Positions 1 through 8,140 of a stretch of DNA of 40,782 nucleotides are shown in pieces. A program made the translations under genes and the position numbers. A model generated the notes under the pieces. It was given only the letters and a program-made list of their open reading frames with translations. It had not been told where the DNA came from and did no database searches. Every line of letters begins with the position of its first letter. Positions within the stretch are counted from its first letter, which is position 1. Source of the DNA: Streptomyces poriferorum (GTDB lineage Bacteria > Actinomycetota > Actinomycetes > Streptomycetales > Streptomycetaceae); assembly GCF_019399235.1 (NCBI RefSeq), contig NZ_JAELVH010000165.1, forward strand, positions 1-40,782, in the 5' to 3' direction.

Positions 1-1758
1 CCCCAGCCCCAGCCGCCGCAGCACCAGCAGGACCGGCCGGGGGCGGCACTTCCGGCGCAGCTCCCGCCGCCCGCGGCTCCCGCGCCCCAGCCGCCTCAGG
101 CGCACCAGTGGCCCGGGCAGCAGCAGGGTGCGGCAGTTCCCGCGCCGGCACCCCAGGCACCCCAGTTGCCTCAGTTGTCGCAGGGACCGCAGCAGCCGCC
201 GAGCGGTTACGGATTCCCCCAGGGCGCCCAGCCGCCGGCCCAGGCCACCCCGAATCTGCCCGCGCAGATTCCCCCGCAGCAGCCGCACCACGCGCAGCAG
301 CACCCCCAGCAACTCCCTCCCCAGGGAGCGCCCCAGGGCCCGCCGCAGGGACCGCCCGCCGACCCCCGCGCCGGAAGCGCATGGCCGACGCCGGTCACCC
401 ACGACCAGCGCGAGCGTTCCGTGCCGGGCGCACCCCTCGGCTACACGGCCGCGGTCGAGCTCTCCTCCGACCGGCTCGTCCGGGGCAAGCAGAAGGCGAA
501 GAGCAGCCGCAACCCGTCCGGCGCGTCCCGCTTCAAGCTGGGCGGCAAGAAGGAGGAGATCGAGCGGCAGCGCAAGCTCGAGCTGATCCGCACCCCGGTG
601 CTCTCCTGCTACCGGATCGCGGTGATCAGCCTCAAGGGCGGCGTGGGCAAGACCACGACGACCACCGCTCTGGGCGCGACCCTGGCCACCGAGCGGCAGG
701 ACAAGATCCTCGCCATCGACGCCAACCCCGACGCCGGCACGCTGGGCCGCCGGGTCCGCCGCGAGACCGGGGCCACAATCCGTGACCTGGTCCACGCGAT
801 CCCGCACCTCAACTCGTACATGGACATCCGGCGGTTCACCTCGCAGGCGCCCTCCGGTCTGGAGATCATCGCCAACGACGTGGACCCGGCGGTCTCGACC
901 ACGTTCAACGACGAGGACTACCGGCGCGCGATCGAGGTGCTGGGCAAGCAGTACCCGATCATCCTCACGGACTCGGGCACCGGGCTGCTCTACAGCGCGA
1001 TGCGCGGTGTGCTGGACCTCGCCGACCAGTTGATCATCATCTCGACCCCGTCGGTCGACGGCGCGTCGAGCGCCTCCACCACGCTGGACTGGCTGTCGGC
1101 GCACGGGTACGCGGAACTGGTCCAGCGGTCCCTGACCGTCATCTCCGGGGTCCGCGAGACCGGAAAGATGATCAAGGTCGACGACATCGTCCAGCACTTC
1201 GAGACGCGCTGCCGTGGCGTGGTCGTCGTCCCGTTCGACGAACACCTGTCGGCCGGTGCCGAGGTCGACCTCGACATGATGCGCCCGAAGACCCGGGACG
1301 CGTACTTCCACCTCTCCGCCCTGGTCGCCGAGGACTTCGCGCGCGCCCAGCAGCAGCAGGGGCTCTGGACGTCGAGCGGCAGCAACCCGCCGCCGCAGTA
1401 CGCCCCTCCGATGCCTGGACAGCAGATGCCCGGACAGCAGATGCCGGCACCCGGGCAGCAGCCGTACGCACCCCAGCAGCCGTACCCGCAGCAGCAGCCG
1501 TACCCGCCGCAGCAGCCGTACCCGCCGCAGCAGCCGTACCCGCCGCAGCAGGCGCCCGGCGCCGGGCAGAACTGGCAGCAGTCACTGCCCTCCCAGGCGC
1601 AGTCGACGGCCGGTCAGACCGGTCCGCCACCGCCGCAGCAGCACGAAGGACAGCCTGGTCAGCCGGGGCAGCCCGCGCACCCCGAACTCCAGGGCCCCGT
1701 CCCGCCCGCGGGGTGGCAGCAGCAGCCTCCACAGCCGCCGCCAGCGCCTCAGCAGTAA
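1..1758 (+). CDS. MinD/ParA-like ATPase with Pro/Gln-rich flanks, EspI-like (5' partial)
   Basis: The frame is open from base 1, so the start lies upstream of the window. The visible 585 residues have three parts: a Pro/Gln/Ala-rich N-terminal region (about 1-130), a P-loop ATPase domain (about 195-445), and a Pro/Gln-rich tail. The deviant Walker A KGGVGKTTT begins at fragment residue 212, followed by the MinD/ParA-type sequence ILAIDANPDAGTLGRR and a switch-like ILTDSGTGLL. A proline-rich arm joined to a MinD-like ATPase is the layout of EspI-type proteins in actinobacterial type VII (ESX) secretion loci, so this may be the last gene of such a cluster lying to the left. That context is inference; no other ESX gene is visible. 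The tail carries an 18-bp repeat, and a strong terminator follows the stop. Confidence 0.8.
   Translation, partial: PQPQPPQHQQDRPGAALPAQLPPPAAPAPQPPQAHQWPGQQQGAAVPAPAPQAPQLPQLSQGPQQPPSGYGFPQGAQPPAQATPNLPAQIPPQQPHHAQQHPQQLPPQGAPQGPPQGPPADPRAGSAWPTPVTHDQRERSVPGAPLGYTAAVELSSDRLVRGKQKAKSSRNPSGASRFKLGGKKEEIERQRKLELIRTPVLSCYRIAVISLKGGVGKTTTTTALGATLATERQDKILAIDANPDAGTLGRRVRRETGATIRDLVHAIPHLNSYMDIRRFTSQAPSGLEIIANDVDPAVSTTFNDEDYRRAIEVLGKQYPIILTDSGTGLLYSAMRGVLDLADQLIIISTPSVDGASSASTTLDWLSAHGYAELVQRSLTVISGVRETGKMIKVDDIVQHFETRCRGVVVVPFDEHLSAGAEVDLDMMRPKTRDAYFHLSALVAEDFARAQQQQGLWTSSGSNPPPQYAPPMPGQQMPGQQMPAPGQQPYAPQQPYPQQQPYPPQQPYPPQQPYPPQQAPGAGQNWQQSLPSQAQSTAGQTGPPPPQQHEGQPGQPGQPAHPELQGPVPPAGWQQQPPQPPPAPQQ
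1456..1545 (+). repeat. Five 18-bp tandem units encoding QQPYPP
   Basis: Five in-frame 18-bp units encode QQPYAP, QQPYPQ and three copies of QQPYPP in the C-terminal tail of the MinD-like ATPase. The last three units are almost identical at DNA level, so copy number could vary between strains by slippage. The encoded tail is expected to be disordered or polyproline-like. Confidence 0.85.
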
Positions 1759-1776
1759 GGCGTCAGAGGTCTGAAC

Positions 1777-1818
1777 CAATGAGGGTCCACATCGCTTCCA
1801 CGATGTGGACCCTCATTG
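1777..1818 (+). terminator. Strong hairpin terminator after the MinD-like ATPase
   Basis: A perfect 18-bp stem (1777-1794 with 1801-1818) closes a 6-nt loop (cttcca) 18 nt after the stop codon. There is no long U-tract, which is common for Streptomyces terminators. It separates the ATPase gene from the peptide transporter operon. Confidence 0.9.
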
Positions 1819-1852
1819 CATTCCCGCAGACCACACGCCGTTTCGATGACCG

Positions 1853-1880
1853 TTGACGTGGCTCGACCACCGCTGATAAA
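1853..1880 (+). promoter_or_regulatory. Candidate promoter of the peptide transporter operon
   Basis: A TTGACG hexamer at 1853-1858, a 16-nt spacer and GATAAA at 1875-1880 resemble a principal-sigma promoter. It lies between the upstream terminator and the ATG at 1956, which would give a leader of about 70 nt. Identified by eye only. Confidence 0.4.
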
Positions 1881-1955
1881 CCTTCGCTTCACCAGCTGGC
1901 GAACCACAGATCAACCCGCCTTCTCCGTGCGAGTCATGACGCGAGGTCCCTGACC

Positions 1956-3830
1956 ATGGTCGAAAGAGTTCCACCGCCCTCAGCCCAGCCACGCTCACGT
2001 CTGCGTATCCTCCTGGCCTCCGGCGCGGCCGCCCTTGCTCTCACAGCCGGGGCCGTCGTACCGGGCGTGCCCCTCGGGGCCGCGCCCCAGCAGGCGCAGG
2101 CCGCCGACAGCGGCAAGACGCTGACCGTCGCGGTCGCGCAGAGCATCGACTCCCTGAGCCCGTTCCTCGCCCAGAAGCTGCTGAGCACCAGCGTCTCCCG
2201 GCTCATGTACGACTTCCTGACGAACTATGACCCGAAGGACAATCACGCCGTCCCGGGTCTCGCCACCAAGTGGGAGCCTTCGGCCGACAAGCTGACGTGG
2301 ACCTACACCATTCGGAGTAATTCGAAGTGGTCGGACGGCGAACAGGCCACCGCCGAGGACGCGGCCTGGACGTTCAACAAGATGATGACGGACGAGGCCG
2401 CCGCCCAGGCGAACGGCAGCTTCGTCACCAACTTCAAGAAGGTGACGGCTCCCAGCCCGACGCAGCTGGTCATCGAGCTCAAGGAGCCGCAGGCCACGAT
2501 GGCCGCGCTCGATGTGCCGATCGTCCCCAAGCACGTCTGGGAGAAGGTCAAGGACTTCTCGAAGTTCAACAACGACAAGGACTTCCCCGTAGTGGGCAAC
2601 GGGCCGTTCGTACTGAGCGACTACAAGGTCGACCAGTACGTGAAGCTCAAGGCCAACAAGGACTTCTGGCGCGGCAAGCCCAAGTTCGACGAGCTGGTCT
2701 TCAAGACGTACAAGGACCAGGACGCCGCGGTCGCCGCGCTCCGCAAGGGTGAGGTCTCCTTCGTCGCCGGCTCGCCCGCGCTGACGCCCGCCCAGGCCGC
2801 GTCGCTCAAGGGTGACGCGAACATCAAGGTCAACGAGGGCCCTGGACGTCGCTTCTTCGCGCTGGCGACCAACCCGGGCGCGCAGACCAAGGACGGCAAG
2901 AAGTTCGGTAACGGCAACGAGGCGCTGCTCGACCAGAAGGTCCGCCAGGCACTGTTCCTGTCGATCGACCGCAAGACGATCATCGACAAGGTCTTCCAGG
3001 GCCACGCGGTGGAGGGCCAGGGCTACATCCCGCCGCGCTTCTCCGAGTACGCCTGGCAGCCGTCGTCGGGCCAGAGCCTCGCCTACGACCCCGCCAAGGC
3101 CGGAAAGCTCCTGGACCAGGCGGGCTACGCCCTCAAGGACGGCAAGCGCGTCGGCAAGGACGGCAAGGCGCTCGACCTGCGCATCCTGTGCCACGCGACG
3201 GACCCGAACGACAAGGCGATCGGCAAGTACCTCAAGGAGTGGTGGGGCAAGCTCGGCGTCGGCCTCAAGGTCGAGTGCCTCGACGACGTCTCCGTGCCCT
3301 GGTACGCCGGTGAGTACGACCTCGCCTTCGACGGCTGGTCCGTCAACCCGGACCCGGACTTCGTCCTCGGCATCCACACCTGCGCCGCCCTGCCGCTCAA
3401 GGCCAAGGCGAGCGCGGCCACGGACAACTTCATCTGCGACAAGAAGTACGACGAGCTCTACAAGAAGCAGCTCGCCGAGTACGACACCACCAAGCGTGCG
3501 GACCTCGTCGGACAGATGCAGTCGTGGCTGTACGACTCCGGGTACATGAGCGTCATCGCGTACCCGAACGCGGTCGAGGCCTACCGCACCGACCAGATCA
3601 AGTCGATCACGACCATGCCCGAGGCGGCCGGCAACATTTACGGCCAGGACGGGTACTGGAGCTGGTGGTCGGCCGTTCCGGCCGACAGTGACGGCGCGAG
3701 CGGTGACAGCGACTCCGGTTCGAGCTCGACCGGGATCGTCATCGGCATCGTCGTTGCCGTCGTGGTCCTCGCCGGCGGCGGGTTCCTCCTCTCCCGGCGC
3801 CGCCGCACCACCGCGGACGAGCGCGAGTAG
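1956..3830 (+). CDS. Peptide ABC transporter substrate-binding protein with C-terminal membrane anchor
   Basis: This is a family 5 extracellular solute-binding protein (SBP_bac_5, DppA/OppA type) of 624 residues, expected to capture oligopeptides for the permeases encoded just downstream. The ATG at 1956 has GAGG 9 nt upstream. The N-terminus has a basic stretch, a hydrophobic segment (about 18-40) and a likely signal peptidase I site near AQAAD (about 48-51). No lipobox Cys is present, although Gram-positive binding proteins are usually lipoproteins. Instead a Ser/Asp-rich linker leads to a hydrophobic helix (593-612), then SRRRR and a short polar tail, which fits a cell-wall-side protein anchored by one C-terminal helix. 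The mature domain includes the typical VGNGPFVLSDY and RQALFLSIDR segments. Substrate specificity cannot be read from the sequence. Confidence 0.9.
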   Translation: MVERVPPPSAQPRSRLRILLASGAAALALTAGAVVPGVPLGAAPQQAQAADSGKTLTVAVAQSIDSLSPFLAQKLLSTSVSRLMYDFLTNYDPKDNHAVPGLATKWEPSADKLTWTYTIRSNSKWSDGEQATAEDAAWTFNKMMTDEAAAQANGSFVTNFKKVTAPSPTQLVIELKEPQATMAALDVPIVPKHVWEKVKDFSKFNNDKDFPVVGNGPFVLSDYKVDQYVKLKANKDFWRGKPKFDELVFKTYKDQDAAVAALRKGEVSFVAGSPALTPAQAASLKGDANIKVNEGPGRRFFALATNPGAQTKDGKKFGNGNEALLDQKVRQALFLSIDRKTIIDKVFQGHAVEGQGYIPPRFSEYAWQPSSGQSLAYDPAKAGKLLDQAGYALKDGKRVGKDGKALDLRILCHATDPNDKAIGKYLKEWWGKLGVGLKVECLDDVSVPWYAGEYDLAFDGWSVNPDPDFVLGIHTCAALPLKAKASAATDNFICDKKYDELYKKQLAEYDTTKRADLVGQMQSWLYDSGYMSVIAYPNAVEAYRTDQIKSITTMPEAAGNIYGQDGYWSWWSAVPADSDGASGDSDSGSSSTGIVIGIVVAVVVLAGGGFLLSRRRRTTADERE

Positions 3831-3839
3831 CTCCGCGGA

Positions 3840-3906
3840 CCGCGGGTCGTTCCCGCGGACGGGATGAGAGCGAAGGCCGGCGGGGCCCTGGCATCGGGGC
3901 CCCGCC
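3840..3906 (+). other. Two hairpins between binding-protein and permease genes
   Basis: The first hairpin has a 7-bp stem (3840-3846 with 3852-3858). The second has a 10-bp GC stem (3879-3888 with 3897-3906, 8-nt loop). They lie in the 117-nt gap after the binding-protein stop, the only sizeable gap in an operon whose other junctions overlap. They probably protect the upstream transcript or partly attenuate read-through, so that the binding protein is made in excess. Confidence 0.65.
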
Positions 3907-3947
3907 CGCCGATCCCTCCAAGTGCAGCACGAGTAACGAGAGTTCCT

Positions 3948-5024
3948 ATGACAGCTGACAGCACTCCGGCGCTCGTGAAGCAGGCGGACGCGGAAGGTCC
4001 GGCTCCGGCCGGCTCTCCGGCCGTCCGCGGCCCACGGGCGCGCAACACCCAGGCCTATCTGAAGTACGTGGCCGCCAAGATCTTCGGCGCGGCCGTCTCG
4101 CTGTTCGCCGTTCTGGTCACGAGCTTCTTCCTCTTCCGGCTGATTCCCAGCGACCCGGTGAAGCAGATGACCGGCGGGCGGCCCGTATCCGCGGAGCAAC
4201 TCGATTCCCTGCGCCGGCAGCTGGGGCTCGACCAGCCGATGTGGCAGCAGTTCACCAGTTACGTGGGTGACGCGCTCACCGGCGACTTCGGCACCTCGTT
4301 CCAATACCACGCCCCGGTCGTCGACAAGATCACCGAGGCGCTTCCTGCGACGCTGCTGCTCACCGGCACGGCGTACGTCCTCTACAGCGCGCTGGGCATC
4401 TGGCTCGGCACCCGTACCGCCTGGCGCAACGGATCGAAGAGCGACCGGTTCAACACCGCGCTCGCGCTCACGCTCTACTCCGTGCCCTCGTTCTGGCTCG
4501 GCCTTCTTCTCATCATCGTCTTCGCGGTGGGCGTCGGACCGATTCCGGGCATGTTCCCGACCGGCGGGCTGGAGTCGGGCAACGAGTCGGGCTTCGCGTA
4601 CGTGCTCGACGTCGCGCACCACATGGTGCTCCCCGTGATCACCCTGGTCGCGGTCGGCTACGCGCAGACGCTCCTGGTGATGCGCTCCTCGCTCCTCGAC
4701 GAGATGGGCAGCGACTACCTGACGACGGCGCGCGCCAAGGGGCTGCGCGACGACACGGTCCGGCGCAAGCACGCCGTGCCCAACGCGATGCTCCCGACCT
4801 TCACGCTGATGTTCGTCAACCTCGGCCATGTGGTCGCGGGGCAGATCCTGGTGGAGACCGTGTTCTCCTGGCCGGGTCTCGGCGGACTCTTCTACCAAGG
4901 GCTGAGCGTCCCCGACCTTCCGCTCGTCCAGGCACTGTTCTTCGTCTTCGCCACCGCGGTGATCCTGGCGAACACCCTGGCCGATCTGCTGTATCCGCTG
5001 CTCGATCCCCGGGTGGGCCGATGA
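3948..5024 (+). CDS. Peptide ABC transporter permease, DppB type
   Basis: This inner-membrane permease (358 residues) should form half of the peptide channel. The ATG at 3948 is chosen over an in-frame ATG at 3864, which lies upstream of a strong hairpin. The first ~40 residues are polar, so the cytoplasmic N-terminus is longer than in most DppB proteins. Several hydrophobic helices follow, and the EAA-type ATPase-contact loop is visible in RAKGLRDDTVRRKHAVPNA. The motif GLGGLFYQGLSVPDLPLVQA near the C-terminus is typical of the family. The stop overlaps the next start (ATGA), indicating translational coupling to the second permease. Confidence 0.92.
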   Translation: MTADSTPALVKQADAEGPAPAGSPAVRGPRARNTQAYLKYVAAKIFGAAVSLFAVLVTSFFLFRLIPSDPVKQMTGGRPVSAEQLDSLRRQLGLDQPMWQQFTSYVGDALTGDFGTSFQYHAPVVDKITEALPATLLLTGTAYVLYSALGIWLGTRTAWRNGSKSDRFNTALALTLYSVPSFWLGLLLIIVFAVGVGPIPGMFPTGGLESGNESGFAYVLDVAHHMVLPVITLVAVGYAQTLLVMRSSLLDEMGSDYLTTARAKGLRDDTVRRKHAVPNAMLPTFTLMFVNLGHVVAGQILVETVFSWPGLGGLFYQGLSVPDLPLVQALFFVFATAVILANTLADLLYPLLDPRVGR

Positions 5025-5989
5025 CGACCGAATCCATGCCCGCGTCCACACCGGGCGCCGAGGTGCCCGCGCCCGAGGAGTCCGGGCCCGAGGAGGCCAA
5101 GAGCGCGGGCGCGCTGGCCCGGGCCCGCAAGCGGCGTTCCGTGGCCCGGTTCTGGCGGGAGTACCGCAGCCACCGGGGTGGCCTGTGGGGACTTGCCGGG
5201 CTGATCCTGATCGCGCTGATCGCCCTGTGCGCGCCCGTGCTGACCGGTGCGAACGCGCAGAGCGTCACCGAGGCTCCGGGTGGCGCCCTGGAGTCCCCGA
5301 GCGCCGAGTTCCCGCTCGGCACCGACCAGTTCGGACGCAGCGTCCTCGCCCTGCTGATCTGGGGCGCGCGCGTCTCGCTGACCGTGGGGCTGCTCGCGGC
5401 CTTCCTCTGTGTGGCGATCGGTACGGTCGTCGGGATCGTCGCGGGGCACTTCCGCGGCTGGTACTCGACGGTCCTCATGCGGGTCACCGACTGGTTCCTG
5501 GTGATGCCGACGCTGGTCCTGGCCATCGCGCTCGCCACCGTGATGGACCGCTCCCTGTGGACGGTCATCATCGCGATCGGCGTCACGACCTGGCCGACGA
5601 CCGCCCGCCTGGTGCGGGCGCAGACCCTCGCCGTGGAGTCCCGTCCCTACATCGAGCGCGCCCGCGCGCTGGGCGGCGGGCACGGACACATCATGCTGCG
5701 GCACGTCCTGCCGAACGTGATGCCGCTGGTGCTCGCCCAGACCACGCTGGTCATCTCCAGCGCGATCCTGACGGAGGCCACGCTGGCCTTCCTCGGCCTC
5801 GGCGACCCGACCATCACCTCCTGGGGCGGCATGCTCCAGGACGCGCGCGAAGCCGGTGCGGTGAGCGCGGGCGACTGGTGGTACCTGGCGCCGCCCGGCA
5901 TCGCCATCGCCTTGGTGGCCCTGGCGTTCACGCTGTGCGGGCGCGCCATCGAGACCGTCCTCAATCCCAAGCTGGGGGTGGCCCGTTGA
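5021..5989 (+). CDS. Peptide ABC transporter permease, DppC type
   Basis: The second permease subunit (322 residues) begins with a ~45-residue polar cytoplasmic stretch, then the DppC-type first helix and the extracellular sequence FPLGTDQFGRSVLALLIWGA. The EAA loop is ARALGGGHGHIMLRHVLPN, which contacts the ATPases. The late segment LTEATLAFLGLGDPTITSWG is highly characteristic of DppC/OppC. It overlaps the upstream permease by 4 nt, and its TGA overlaps the TTG start of the first ATPase, so the genes form one tightly coupled operon. Confidence 0.93.
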   Translation: MTTESMPASTPGAEVPAPEESGPEEAKSAGALARARKRRSVARFWREYRSHRGGLWGLAGLILIALIALCAPVLTGANAQSVTEAPGGALESPSAEFPLGTDQFGRSVLALLIWGARVSLTVGLLAAFLCVAIGTVVGIVAGHFRGWYSTVLMRVTDWFLVMPTLVLAIALATVMDRSLWTVIIAIGVTTWPTTARLVRAQTLAVESRPYIERARALGGGHGHIMLRHVLPNVMPLVLAQTTLVISSAILTEATLAFLGLGDPTITSWGGMLQDAREAGAVSAGDWWYLAPPGIAIALVALAFTLCGRAIETVLNPKLGVAR

Positions 5990-7008
5990 GCACGACGAGC
6001 ATCCGTAAGACGCCTCTTCTCGAGGTACGCGATCTGACGGTGACGTACGCCGGCGGGGCCCGGGCGGTCCGCGGGGTGAACCTGGAGGTCGACGCGGGCA
6101 GGAAGCTCGGCATCGCCGGGGAGTCGGGGTGCGGGAAGTCCACGCTGGCGCTCGCACTGCTGCGGCTGCTGCCCGCGGGCACGAAGGTCACCGGCGAGAT
6201 CCTGCTGAACGGCGAGGACGTCCTCGCCATGAAGTGGGGTCAGGTCAGGGCCGTGCGCTGGGCGGGCGCCTCGATCGTCTTCCAGGGCGCGATGCACTCG
6301 CTGAACGCGGTGCACCGCATCGGGGACCAGATCGCCGAGCCGATCGTCCTGCACAGGAAGACCACGCAGGCCGCGGCACGCAAGCGTGCCGGTGAGCTGC
6401 TGGAGCAGGTGGGTCTGCCCGCCGCCCGGGCGGACGCCTATCCGCACGAGCTCTCCGGCGGGCAGCGGCAGCGCGTGATGATCGCGATGGCGCTCGCCTG
6501 CGATCCGGGCCTGATCATCGCCGACGAGCCGACGACGGCCCTCGACGTGATGATCCAGGCCCAGATCCTGCGGCTGATCGAGCAGTTGGTCTCCGAGCAG
6601 GACCTCGGACTGATCATGATCAGCCATGACCTCGCGGTGCTGTCGGACACCTGCGACCGGCTCGCGGTGATGTACGCGGGACGGGTCGTGGAACAGGGTC
6701 CGGCAGCCGAGGTCTACGAGCGGGCGCACCACCCGTACAGCAAGGCCCTGTCGGGCGCCTTCCCGCGGATCGGGGACCCGGCCTCGCGGTTCGCGCCCCG
6801 TGGGCTGCCGGGCGACCCGCCCGACCCGTCGGCGCTCCCGGCCGGCTGCACGTTCCATCCGCGCTGCACGGTGGCGCTGGACTCCTGCACCACGCAGGAC
6901 CCGGAGCTGCGGGTGGCGGGGCCCGGGCGGGAGGCCGCCTGCGTGCTGGTGGGGCCGGACGGGGTCTCGGCCCCGCAGGGCGCCGAGGAAGCAAGGAGCA
7001 CATCATGA
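5986..7008 (+). CDS. Peptide ABC transporter ATPase, DppD/OppD type
   Basis: This nucleotide-binding subunit (340 residues) powers peptide import. It shows Walker A GESGCGKST, Q-loop VFQGAMHSLN, signature LSGGQRQRV, Walker B IIADEPTTALD and the H-loop ISHDLAV. The C-terminal oligopeptide/dipeptide transporter domain has the conserved GCTFHPRCTVALDSC cysteines. The best start is TTG at 5986, overlapping the upstream TGA and preceded by a G-rich stretch (GGGGG at 5974-5978 region); no in-frame ATG or GTG fits the family N-terminus better. Its end overlaps the next ATG by 4 nt. Confidence 0.9.
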   Translation: MSTTSIRKTPLLEVRDLTVTYAGGARAVRGVNLEVDAGRKLGIAGESGCGKSTLALALLRLLPAGTKVTGEILLNGEDVLAMKWGQVRAVRWAGASIVFQGAMHSLNAVHRIGDQIAEPIVLHRKTTQAAARKRAGELLEQVGLPAARADAYPHELSGGQRQRVMIAMALACDPGLIIADEPTTALDVMIQAQILRLIEQLVSEQDLGLIMISHDLAVLSDTCDRLAVMYAGRVVEQGPAAEVYERAHHPYSKALSGAFPRIGDPASRFAPRGLPGDPPDPSALPAGCTFHPRCTVALDSCTTQDPELRVAGPGREAACVLVGPDGVSAPQGAEEARSTS

Positions 7009-8003
7009 CCAGCACCACCACGGACCTGCTCAGTGCGCGGGATCTGCGGGTCTCGTTCCCCGGCAGGCACGGCGCCGGCCAGGCCCGTGCCGTGGACGGG
7101 GTCGACCTGGACATCAGGCCGGGCGAGATCGTCGCGCTGGTCGGCGAGTCGGGATGCGGCAAGACGACGCTGGCCCGCTCGCTGCTCGGCCTCGTCCCGC
7201 CGACGGGCGGGCAGGTCACCTTCGACGGGAAGCCGCTCGACTACGGCAGCCGGGCCCTGAAGGCGTACCGCAAGCGGGTCCAGCTGGTGCTGCAGGACCC
7301 CAGCGGTTCGCTGAACCCGCGGCACACGGTGTACGACGCGGTGGCCGAGGGCCTGCGGATCCACCGGTACGGCGGCGACGAGCGGGAGGCGGTGACGAAC
7401 GCCCTCTCCCGGGCGGGGCTGCGGCCTCCGGAGCGGTTCTTCCTCCGGTACCCGCACGAGCTGTCGGGCGGTCAGCGTCAGCGGGTCGTGATCGCGGGCG
7501 CGCTGGTCCTGGAGCCCGAACTCATCGTGGCGGACGAGCCGGTGGCCTCGCTGGACGCGTCGGTGCGCGGCGAGATCCTGGCGCTGCTGCTGCGCCTGCG
7601 GGACGAACTGGGCCTGTCCGCGCTGGTCGTCACGCACGACCTCGGTCTCGCGTGGAACATCGCGGACCGGGTGGCGGTGATGTATCTCGGCCGGATCGTG
7701 GAGACGGGGGACGTGGAGCAGATCCTCACGGCTCCGCAGCATCCGTACACCCAGGCGCTGTTGTCGGTGCTGCCGGAGGCCGAGGGCGAACCGGTGGTGC
7801 TGACCGGCGAGCCGCCGGACCCGTCCAAGGTGCCGTCGGGCTGCCGCTTCCATCTGCGCTGCCAGGTCCTGGCCTCGGGCGAGGCGGAGCGGGCGGGTGT
7901 CGCGGACGCCTGCCGCACGAAGGACCTGCCGGTGCTCGCGGGCGGCGGCGAGACGCAGGTGGCGTGCCACTGGGCGAGTGCGGCGGCGGTGGCCCGGCCT
8001 TAG
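7005..8003 (+). CDS. Peptide ABC transporter ATPase, DppF/OppF type
   Basis: The second ATPase (332 residues) pairs with the preceding one in the heterodimer usual for peptide importers. Walker A GESGCGKTT, Q-loop LQDPSGSLNPRHTV, signature LSGGQRQRVVIA, Walker B LIVADEPVASLD and H-loop VTHDLGLAWNIA are all intact. The C-terminal domain carries GCRFHLRCQV. The ATG at 7005 has AAGGAG at 6993-6998, a good ribosome binding site. This is the last gene of the operon; a 16-bp hairpin follows. Confidence 0.92.
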   Translation: MTSTTTDLLSARDLRVSFPGRHGAGQARAVDGVDLDIRPGEIVALVGESGCGKTTLARSLLGLVPPTGGQVTFDGKPLDYGSRALKAYRKRVQLVLQDPSGSLNPRHTVYDAVAEGLRIHRYGGDEREAVTNALSRAGLRPPERFFLRYPHELSGGQRQRVVIAGALVLEPELIVADEPVASLDASVRGEILALLLRLRDELGLSALVVTHDLGLAWNIADRVAVMYLGRIVETGDVEQILTAPQHPYTQALLSVLPEAEGEPVVLTGEPPDPSKVPSGCRFHLRCQVLASGEAERAGVADACRTKDLPVLAGGGETQVACHWASAAAVARP

Positions 8004-8025
8004 GCCGTGTCCGCACAGCCTCGTC

Positions 8026-8063
8026 CGTCCTGCGGCGCCGGCACGCACCGGCGCCGCAGGACG
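8026..8063 (+). terminator. Terminator of the peptide transporter operon
   Basis: A perfect 16-bp GC-rich stem (8026-8041 with 8048-8063) with a 6-nt loop lies 23 nt after the last ATPase stop. Symmetry and position between converging genes suggest it also stops the opposing XdhC-family transcript. Confidence 0.9.
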
Positions 8064-8140
8064 CGCCCTCCGGGCAGACGACGACACGTTGCGGCCACTC
8101 CCAGGGAGGGCGGGCGGACCCTCGGCCCGGGACCTGCCCG

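Noticed and set aside
1995..5051. 1018-residue minus-strand open frame opposite the peptide transporter genes
   Set aside because: The plus strand encodes a full ABC transporter here. The antisense frame shows only Arg/Glu/Val-rich shadow sequence.
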